Source of the DNA: Epinephelus fuscoguttatus
Taxonomy: Eukaryota; Chordata; Actinopteri; Perciformes; Serranidae
Assembly: GCF_011397635.1 (NCBI RefSeq)
Contig: NC_064769.1
Span: 21,097,207 to 21,161,206, forward strand
Direction of reading: 5' to 3'
DNA: 64,000 bases
Numbering within the stretch: the stretch's first letter is position 1; every line of letters starts with the position of its first letter. The position numbers were made by a program, and so were the translations under genes. A model generated the notes under the pieces. It ran no database searches and was not told the DNA's origin. It worked only from the letters and a program-made list of their open reading frames with translations. Below are positions 56,872-64,000 of this stretch, one piece after another.

Positions 56872-59082
56872 CCAGATTAAAGGGAGTCAAATGGTCTCGA
56901 CAAAACAAGACTTTCAGTAAACCACTGCATTTGCAGAAAGTGATTTGGCAACAGTGAAACTATTGTACACAAGAGGCTTTTTGACCTGTCGTAGATAAGA
57001 ATGTTGAAAAAATATCACTACATACCAATAGCCCATTTTATCTGCCTTGCTATAAAATTTGCAAACTGCGCAAAACGTAGTTGGAGTTTCGCCCAAATCT
57101 TAGGCCACCCAACTAATCTCCTGTTTCCAGGATAATTGGAATGCTCGCCTGCTTTTCAGTTCATGAACTTTGTCTTTACCAGCCCCCATTTTCTCACAAG
57201 TGCCCGATCAGTACCTTGCATATGCAACTCTCAACAAGATGAGAAGGAAGCAAGATGGCTTGCTCCTTAGCTAATTATATCATCAACCCCAAAAAGACCA
57301 ATGGGCTTTATTTACAACCATTAAATTCACACAAATCTGTGCTTAAACCATGCATATGAATGTTTTAATAGAAATCTGGGATACACCATCAATAATTTCT
57401 TTCTACTATGCAAACAAATTTAGAACTGTCTCAGACCATACATGCGGTGAAGGTCCGGCTGCCTTAGAAAATGTTAAAACACATTTTAACTAAATGCATA
57501 CCATATTAAAACTGTGTTAATTTAAAAAGGCTTTCGAAGATGATATTTAAAACTGTTTATTCACTAATGCATTGGTCAGATGTATTAAGTAACTATGAAA
57601 CTGACACCCTTTTATTCTTATATTTTATTGATTATTAATTTTAAAAAATTCTCTGCTTTTATTTTATAGAAATTGCACATTTGTTCATTTGTAGCCAACT
57701 AATTAATTGGTAGGGTATTAATACACATGCAGGATGTAGAAAAGATTCTGATTTACCTCTAAGCGGCTGTTCAGATGGTATATCTAACCTTACTGGAGGA
57801 TATTGCAATCTGCGCCTTGAGACAAGAGCGTTTCAAAGACTGACGTGTTTGAACATATTTGAAGACAGTGACGAATCATTATCAGCTGTTTCCAATGGCC
57901 AGGACATTCAGAGATGCTCAGTGATGGTCCCACACTGGTGTGTCAGGGCCTTAATATGTGCATAGAAACAACTTCACTCCTTTCTCCATGATATACCTCT
58001 GGGCAAACGTCTTTCCTTGTATAGAGAATTGGGGAAACTAGTATGCTGACTGCAGATAGCGGGCACGTGCCTGTAAATTTAGAATAATTATGATTCTCCA
58101 ACGTACACACGGGTGGTAAGGACAAAATAAGCCAGTGCACATGTGTCATAAATGGTGAGTTTGCATGATGCTTATTTTGTGCATAGAGTAAAAACTTAAG
58201 TGCTATATCATAGGCAACTGTACTTGCATGAGTTTCTTGAAGACGTTTTCCCTCTCATCCAAGAGGCTTCTTCAGTTCTGACATGTGAAGTGAAGTGAGA
58301 ACTGAACTGAGAGGTGAAACGTCTTCTTGAGAAATTCAAGCAAGTCCAGTTGCCTACGATATAGCACTTAAGATTACCGTGACCTGGATGACTGAGAATC
58401 TTCACCAACATCTAGAGTAAGTACATTTCTGTGCATATATTAATGAATGTGGCCCAGTGTGGTTATTCCTTTTTTTGCCACTTGCCCAAGTTTCTAGATT
58501 TGCTAGCCCAATGAGGCATCTTATTTGTCCCGTGCAGTTGGGCAATCCTTATTGTCGAGCCCTGCTGTCTTAAGACCATAAAATATTAATGTCTTGCAAC
58601 ATGTGTAACTTAAATGCCTCTTACCTCTGTATGTGTTGACTTCTGCCTTCTACCATATTAGTTAAACTCAGCAGAGTTAAGACCTCCCTCTCATCAATAC
58701 ATAACGTAATGACCTGGCCACATGCAAAAACTGATCACAATACAAGAAAAGTGTTTTCATGCACTCTTAGTTAAAGTGAATATACATGTACATGTTCTAA
58801 CCTCAAAAAAGGTTATCATTTACCATCTTAATTAAGAAACAATTAGCTGCTTTTATATATGAAAATAAAGATTAAAAAATAATACATACACTCAATACAT
58901 ACATACACACACTCAAAAGCACTGTGGTGTCTGTGTGTGTCCATGTATCATACACATGCACAAGCAGACTCTCCTGTGAGATCACCGCGGGTCAACGCCC
59001 TGCCCTGCAACCTCTCAGTCCCGTCCCACAGGGCTGAGCGCTGACAGTGGCCCAAGGCACTTCCACACTGCACGGGCTTCTT

Positions 59083-59123
<41 letters not shown>

Positions 59124-62100
59124 CACCCAAACACACTACACACACACCACAACACCTTAATGATTGCCAGCTGGAGCTGGGCCACTACCTGCAGTTGCAG
59201 CGCTGCTTTTCCATGAACACCAGCGCTCAGAGTAAGCACACATTCATTTATGTGTGCTCGCATGTTTCTGTTAGTGTGTGTGTGTGTGTGTGTGTCCTAG
59301 GTTACATCGGCCGCTGTCCATGCCCTGAGAGAGAGTAGCATGAACCTTAACCCAGAGGTGGACGGGATGATCATCAAGGTGCCTGTTCCCAAGTGAGTCC
59401 CTTTTTTAAACTCACACACACAAACACACACAGAGCCCCAAGGGCAGAAACACTTTCCTGCTTTTAGCACTTTCCTTCCTTTCGATCTTTTCCTCACACC
59501 TTTTACTTTTCCTCTGTTATTCCTGTTTTAGTTAATACTTTTACATTTTTATATTCTGCTAACCTGTGTCTGTGAGATTTTATAGACTAAATAAGCAACT
59601 AATAAATCAATAAAATGATAGAAACATAATGTAAATGATCATAAATCTAAACCTTACACTAAGTCTCATCCGTGGTTTTAAATGTCTCCCCGCAAATAAA
59701 TCCCTGTAGCTGACAGATTTATGGACTTTTGTTTGTAGATGTATGGAGACCCCGAGTGTGTTGACGTGAGGGTCGGGTCACTCTCTGTCTATCCTGGCTA
59801 GACCCCTCTCCCCCTCAGTCTCTCCCTTTTTCTCTCTGCCAAGTCAAACAACCTCACAAAAAACTATCCGTCACTCACTCAGTAAACCACTCCGTGTGTA
59901 TATACAGTGTTTTTTTTTACACACATGTGCATGTAAGTGTACATGTATAAATGCCAGCCTGTGTTTATGTGCATGTGTGTGCACGCATGTGTGTGTGTGT
60001 GTGCGTGTGGAGCAGCAGGTGTTAGTCTGGCAGAGGAGGGACACAAGAGTCAGACTGCTTTCCCCCTGCAATCAGTCTCGGCACGCTCCAAGCCTCCATT
60101 TGCATTTCCAAAGAGAAGGCGCTCCTTGATTGGCCCTGGAATCAGTAATTAGGCCGTATTGTTTGTGGTAAATAGACGCTGCACTTGGATTGTTTGCAAA
60201 TAGTCCCAGAGGCAAAAACAACGAAAAAAAAAAAGCCAATTAAGGACAAAGAGGGAGAGTGAAATGGGAAGTAGGATTTTCTGAGTGATTATCAAATGCA
60301 AAGTGAATACAAAGTTGTTGTAGTGACGGATGTTTCAGTTCTGGTCCGAGACCTCAGCAAGTGATTGTCGTTAGGTGGTTGCTCATGAGTCAGAACTAAA
60401 ATGATTAGACTTCTTGCTTACAAACACTTGATATTCTCATTTGCACAAGTGAGGACATTCTTTTTTTCCATTAATTCTGTCGCTGCATAATTATGTGTCT
60501 CCGTGTTTCTGTGTTTTACCAAGAGTCGGACTAACCCTTTATTTTTAGGTCTCTGTTTGCAGTTTGAAGGCATGCTCACTTTTTAGTTTATCTAGCAAGT
60601 ACTCTTTCTCCAATGCTCTGAGTTTAACAGCATTTTAAAGGTTTGAACTTTACCCTTGTTTGGCGCTTCGCCTCGCTCTATTAGTGGTTTTTCGGTACTG
60701 TGTCTCTTGGATGCCTGCTGCTTTCAGTCTGGCACCTGGTTGCTACCTTTTTATACAGCTCTGACCTCACCTGAACTCTGTGGGCTTACACTCCCATAAA
60801 CCTCCCCACCACAGATAATAATAAGAAAATAAGAAAATACAGGCAAAGGGCAGAGTCTCTGCAGGAAAATATACCACTGCACACTTTGAGTGGGTCATAG
60901 ATGATGATTGAGAGGGGTTACTTCTGTATGAGTCCTTACATTGTTTGGACACCGATGAGTAGGGCACAGATGAGTTTATATGTTGGGAGCAGTCCCAGGG
61001 ATTCTTACCTTCTTACCTCAGTTTTGTTTTGTCCCTGTCATCTGTAATATCCCTCGTCTCCTCCCTTCCCTGCAGAATAACACGGGAACACAGGGAGAAC
61101 CTCGCCAAGGTGGCCAAACAGTTAAGCAACAAGGGGAAAGACTCGCTGAGGAAAGTGCGAGCTAATGCTGTCACACAGGTCAGAAGGATGAGGGAAGGAC
61201 ACTCGGAGGACACCATACGGCTTGTGGAAAAACAGGTAGGAGACACGTAGGAAAAAAAAGGACAACAGTGCTTATTACATACAGAGACAGCCTCGAATAG
61301 CTTCATAAGCCATTTTCTAATATGAACTCTGTGCAGTGTATGGAGAATCGGGTGCAGACATATTTGAGAGTTTCCCTTTCATACATGTGGCACACAACAG
61401 GATTGTCTGTATCAAAAGCGTTAACACCTATTGGAAATATTCTGCATGGTTTAGGTGAGGGGTGGCGCCTGGTTACACCATGGTCACTTAGACAGTTCGT
61501 AATTTGGTCGTAAACAATTGAGTCTCTTCCGTTTCTTGAATTTGTGTGACGATTTTAGCGTCGGCCCTTACTGACAGAAGTTCCCAAATCTCATCATCTG
61601 TCCAGTTAGACATTTCAATTGCCATTTTTGTGTAAAAGACCCTTCTTCTGCACACGTGGATGCTTGTTTCCCTCCAGTTTTGTGTGAGTCCATGATAGAA
61701 ACTTCATCAACATGCCCACTCGCTCACTTTGAATTCTCCAGACAATAACCTGCTCTATTTTCACATGGGCTCAATCGGATAATTTACACAATTTTTACTA
61801 GGGAGCTGGCAAGTTAAAGTCTGTTAAATGTCTGGTCCAACTGATTCGGACATTCACATTCTCACATACAGCTCCTCGGGGAGACAGATAGTCTAGATAG
61901 TTTCAGGTTTGCAGTGCATGTGTGAGAGAGGCTATAATTGATAGATCAGGCTGAGGAGGGGGAGTTTACAGGAAGTTTGAGATGAGTGGCGACATTCAAC
62001 AGATGAGTCACAAAACTGAGAAGAGTCAAGGAAGTAACTAATACTTAGAACCACTAAGACCTGAATCTGTTGTAATCGCAGGATAGAGCCTTTTTCTTTA

Positions 62101-62338
62101 GTGACATTATAACTACCAAGGTGATTAATTCATCGTCAGTCCAGTCACATTCTGTCACATCGCAGCTATACGACGTCATCCTTTGCCAGTCATGTACGTA
62201 AATAAGCCCAAAAAGTGTGTATTCAGAATCTTTTTTCCGTCTTTTCCTCTGCCTTCACAGATTCAGCAGATGGCGGACAACTTCGCAGTGGACATTGACA
62301 AACAGCTTGCAGTCAAGACCAAGGAGCTTTTAGGCTGA
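43126..62338 (+). CDS. mrrf: mrrf, mitochondrial ribosome recycling factor (six coding exons)
   Basis: Matrix protein that, with the mitochondrial EF-G2, splits post-termination mitoribosomes so they can start again. Coding exons are 43126-43297, 43458-43610, 50322-50440, 59301-59392, 61076-61235 and 62261-62338; they total 774 nt, giving 257 residues plus TGA (human 262). The N-terminus is rich in Leu, Arg and Ser with no acidic residue in the first 50, as expected for a mitochondrial presequence, and leads to YATKKAKAKAKG. The RRF fold runs from about VNINAALVEDI (residue 66) to the end, with conserved ..ISLDEVERDM, RTSPG, QVSMKSPQLI, MNLNPEVDG, ITREHREN, KDSLRKVR, HSEDTIR and LAVKTKELLG. 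All phases close. Confidence 0.96.
43458..43610 (+). CDS. mrrf: mrrf coding exon 2
   Basis: Residues 58-108 plus one base: AKAKGQSAKVNINAALVED.. to NLSIRTSP. Acceptor ttccaag; a nearby alternative AG four bases on would break the frame. Donor CCAG|GTATTC. It covers helix 1 of the RRF three-helix bundle and the start of domain II. Confidence 0.95.
43611..50321 (+). other. mrrf: mrrf intron (6.7 kb)
   Basis: Contains a miRNA-like inverted repeat (44689-44775), a palindromic ttccatggaa (46387-46396), low-complexity A-rich DNA near 48080-48125 and a fragment resembling a MITE near 48955. No exon recognised. Confidence 0.75.
44689..44775 (+). other. Strong inverted repeat (hairpin), miRNA-like
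   Basis: The arms 44695-44714 and 44752-44771 are perfectly complementary over 20 bases (tcacctccaacaggtaaaca on the left). An inner stem pairs ctttttacctgct (44718-44730) with the ggaggtaaaaat region, leaving a small loop near 44731-44736. Outside the arms a few further bases pair (acagc/cactgt-type). The compact stem-loop of about 80 nt on the sense strand of mrrf resembles an intronic pre-miRNA, but I do not recognise a known miRNA seed. Confidence 0.6.
50322..50440 (+). CDS. mrrf: mrrf coding exon 3
   Basis: Residues 109-148: GALDHIMVATEDGKFPLNQL, then GQVSMKSPQLIIVNMSSFPE, matching human ISQISMKSPQLILVNMASFPE (domain II of RRF). Acceptor tttgtttag and donor GAG|GTAAGA. Confidence 0.95.
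51048..51810. repeat. Dispersed repeat with 'gtcctggaaaa' motif
   Basis: gagtcctggaaaaacctggaaa, gtcctggaaaatcttgcattg and gtcctggaaaattatttcaac at the left, with cttggaaaagtcctggaaatg at the right end, look like the ends of one transposon-derived repeat I recall from fish genomes. Boundaries uncertain. Confidence 0.45.
54840..55480 (+). mobile_element. 5'-truncated LINE fragment with 3' tail
   Basis: Contains 'tgctccactgtctctcag', a CT microsatellite, 'ggaagagggatccctcctcag', 'ttttggggagtttttcctta' and 'tgtaaagccctgtgaggcaa' and ends in aaatgattgaattgattg. The same 3' tail is present at 25752-25903 and partly at 9140-9195. Confidence 0.7.
55157..55191. repeat. (TC)n microsatellite
   Basis: Perfect CT run inside the LINE fragment. 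Confidence 0.95.
56839..56871. repeat. (ATG)n trinucleotide repeat
   Basis: About eleven perfect atg/gat units. Confidence 0.95.
58195..58372. repeat. Fold-back inverted repeat (about 178 bp)
   Basis: The left arm 58195-58256 begins cttaagtgctatatcat and continues through aggcaactg, tacttgcatgag and gacgttt. The right arm 58309-58372 is its imperfect reverse complement and ends cctacgatatagcacttaag. The interior adds a smaller pair (cagttct with agaactg). It is either a MITE of fold-back type or a hairpin-forming fragment of a larger repeat. Confidence 0.75.
59085..59121. repeat. (CA)n microsatellite
   Basis: Perfect 37-bp CA run 180 bp upstream of the mrrf exon 4 acceptor. Confidence 0.95.
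59274..59295 (+). repeat. mrrf: (GT)n tract at the mrrf exon 4 acceptor
   Basis: Eleven GT units end five bases before the exon (followed only by cctag). They occupy the place where a polypyrimidine tract is expected. Confidence 0.95.
59301..59392 (+). CDS. mrrf: mrrf coding exon 4
   Basis: Residues 149-178 plus two bases: VTSAAVHALRESSMNLNPEV then DGMIIKVPVP, matching human CTAAAIKAIRESGMNLNPEVEG. Acceptor tgtgtcctag, donor AA|GTGAGT. The length (92 nt) is not a multiple of three, so skipping the exon would shift the frame. Confidence 0.94.
59393..61075 (+). other. mrrf: mrrf intron (1.7 kb)
   Basis: No repeat family recognised apart from short CA/GT stretches near 59410 and 59960-60007. 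No exon seen. Confidence 0.8.
61076..61235 (+). CDS. mrrf: mrrf coding exon 5
   Basis: It completes K179 and encodes residues 180-232: ITREHRENLAKVAKQLSNKG, then KDSLRKVRANAVTQVRRMRE and GHSEDTIRLVEKQ. This holds the conserved RRF domain I helix with the basic KDSLRKVR patch that contacts rRNA. Acceptor ccctgcag and donor CAG|GTAGGA. Confidence 0.96.
61236..62260 (+). other. mrrf: mrrf last intron
   Basis: 1-kb intron, no repeats or other features recognised; acceptor tgccttcacag. Confidence 0.85.
62261..62338 (+). CDS. mrrf: mrrf terminal coding exon 6
   Basis: Residues 233-257, starting IQQMADNF and ending QLAVKTKELLG, then TGA at 62336-62338. The ending is nearly identical to human MRRF (HLAVKTKELLG), and this C-terminal helix is conserved across RRFs. 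Confidence 0.96.
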   Translation: MQQMADNFAVDIDKQLAVKTKELLG

Positions 62339-64000
62339 CGGAGATAATTCAAGTGATTATTTTTGATACTGTATTATTTGGTTCTGGCCGGACCTACAGA
62401 TGGACACACATAACAGAAACAATATGTCATTTTCTTGTATTTATAATAGATAGTGACTCAATCCTCTTGGAGAGGTAGGTTTTGAATCCCGTTCTCACAG
62501 TCTGAAAGCTTCACACGGGCGAACGAGTCTCGGTCCCATTGCACATGTTTTGGCAGAAGCTGGGCTTTGGTTCCTGCCCACATCACTGGCAAAAATCTGC
62601 TCCTCGCTGCTGGGTGATATCTGTGTTTAACCGTCAGCGCATAAACAGAAATTGGCACGGAAACAACAACAACAACAGCAACAGACTGCCAGTCACCTCC
62701 CTCCTCCCTTGTTACTCTTCCTGTCTTCAAACAAACACCGAGCGAGGGACCAATGGACTTTTAATGGGATTTGCGGGCCTCCTCCTAATCAAACCCCTCG
62801 CCACAAGGGCTGTCTGTTTATATAAAACAAGCGCACCCGTCTGAATGTAAACTGGCTGCGGGTTTTGTCTTGGTGGCAACAGTGGGAGAGAAAGGGAGAG
62901 GGTTTGTTCCAGAGAGGCAGGATATGATTAGCATGTTGCCAAACATTTGTTTTACATTGATTCAGAGTCAAAGTTAAAAAAAAAATACACTTGAGTACAA
63001 AAAGCTTTTAATTTCTGCCCATGTTTAGGATTGATAATCTGGCTACTCTCGACAATAAAGTCGGGAAAGTAACATTATTGATGGACTCCATTAAAGTGCT
63101 TTGTAGCGTGTGCGTCATCTTTCTTTCTTTTGTTTTCTTTTCTTTTTCTCCGCTGTAGTTTGAAGTTGCCCCCTCCTCCATTAGTCAGAGTGATAATGGA
63201 CTTTTCCTGTGTACAGACCTCCAGGCCCCGGCTGCTGGCACCACAATAGTCCATTAGGAAAAGAGACTTTTAATGTTGTGCACTTGGCCCCTTTTGTCTT
63301 TAAATAACAGCACTTTTAAAGCCACCAACAGGACAGGACAGTGTGAGTAGGTGTTCAAGGTGGATCAATTACAAGAAATGCATGAATTGGAAACCTACCC
63401 AGCGACACACACATGCCTCTCCCCTTCATCTATCCGCTGTTTACACCAGCTGGAGGCTCTCTGTACTATTATGTGGTCGTTGTCTTCATCTTTATCATGG
63501 TTTGTTTTGCTTCCTCTGCTACTGGTCGCAGGGCAGCTCACATGGCACACAGGTTTAATTTTAAAAGTTTGCCCACACACTTGCTCCTATAACCACCCAG
63601 TCATTTGATGATTACAGCGCTGCAACATCGCAAGCTAGTAATTAAATCTTGATCAAAATGTGGGGAGAAAATAAACAGCGGAACAGTGACCATGCAGATT
63701 CCACGATGGTGGTTATTTTGTCATCTTTGGTGTTAGCTGGTAGCAGCGCTAAGTTGCACGCTACAGATTGTGGCTTTATTACATTTGCCTTGGCCCTCTG
63801 TCCCCCCGAATGGCTTCACTTTAATGGCCTAAACAGACCAGAGTCGTTGGATAAACAAGAGTTTAGCAGAGGAGTGGCTGGGTCCGGACAGAGGAGGGGT
63901 GGGGTGGAAATGGCAGGTTTTTGTGGTGATTCTGGGTCCATATGTCAGCAATTTGAGGGCATTGTGTACCTTGGCCTAAAACAGAGGCTTCATGATCGAT
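62339..64000 (+). other. mrrf 3' UTR and downstream flank
   Basis: Begins with the mrrf 3' UTR. No further gene is recognised before the window ends; by synteny with human the next gene would be ptgs1, but no exon of it was seen here. Confidence 0.6.
63054..63059 (+). terminator. mrrf: Candidate mrrf poly(A) signal (AATAAA)
   Basis: First AATAAA after the stop codon that I found, followed 40-50 bp later by a GT-rich stretch (gctttgtagcgtgtgcgtc) as a possible downstream element. It would give a 3' UTR of about 730 nt. Confidence 0.4.

Larger units (their letters stand above)
50441..59300 (+). other. mrrf: mrrf intron (8.9 kb), the most transposon-rich part of the window
   Basis: It carries a repeat with 'tcctggaaaa' words (51048-51810), fragments near 51830-52260, a TTAA-flanked piggyBac-like element with nested insertions (54508-56192), an (ATG)n tract, a fold-back near 58195-58372 and two microsatellites. 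The 183-codon open frame at 53112-53660 has no recognised homology and ends in CA-rich sequence. Confidence 0.75.

Noticed and set aside
1-64000. CRISPR arrays, prokaryotic operons, tRNA or rRNA genes
   Set aside because: None seen. The tandem repeats are microsatellites, the tRNA-like piece is a SINE head, and gene structure is eukaryotic throughout.

Overview
This is a vertebrate nuclear genomic window, almost certainly from a ray-finned (teleost, probably percomorph) fish. The reasons are spliced genes with GT..AG introns, very abundant (CA/GT)n microsatellites, and interspersed repeats of typical teleost kinds (tRNA-derived SINE, L2-type LINE remnants, hAT- and piggyBac-like MITEs). Four protein-coding genes were reconstructed exon by exon by reading splice sites and translating both strands: the last exon of morn5 (+, 2258-2376), lhx6 (-, 5139-20787, nine coding exons, 375 codons), rbm18 (-, 23930-37089, five coding exons, 201 codons) and mrrf (+, 43126-62338, six coding exons, 257 codons). 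All reading phases close exactly across every junction. The order morn5-lhx6-rbm18-mrrf is the same as around human LHX6 on 9q33, which supports the identifications.

Layout: 1-2425 is the final intron, last exon and probable poly(A) signal of morn5, with a SINE and a GC-rich block. 2425-5138 is the tail-to-tail gap plus the lhx6 3' UTR. 5139-20787 is lhx6, a LIM-homeodomain transcription factor (two LIM domains, homeodomain, short C-terminal tail). It has a 9.8-kb fourth intron holding a 1.2-kb hAT copy and many microsatellites, and a last intron that is mostly one 420-bp MITE. 20788-23929 holds the lhx6 promoter side and the rbm18 3' UTR. 23930-38103 is rbm18, a small single-RRM protein. About 38100-38570 is a probable head-to-head promoter shared with mrrf. 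38570-62338 is mrrf, the mitochondrial ribosome recycling factor, with long repeat-filled introns. 62339-64000 is 3' flank with a probable poly(A) signal.

The genes are not a functional pathway; they are a conserved syntenic block. lhx6 is the developmental regulator and the likely owner of any conserved non-coding elements here, while rbm18 and mrrf look like housekeeping genes with a shared promoter. The most interesting non-coding signals are a (TG)n tract replacing the polypyrimidine tract at an mrrf 3' splice site, a compact miRNA-like hairpin in an mrrf intron, a fold-back of about 178 bp in the next intron, a MITE 28 bp from an lhx6 splice donor, and several nested transposon insertions. 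I saw no sign of a novel multi-gene system. Most long open frames in the window are chance frames in repeats or low-complexity DNA.
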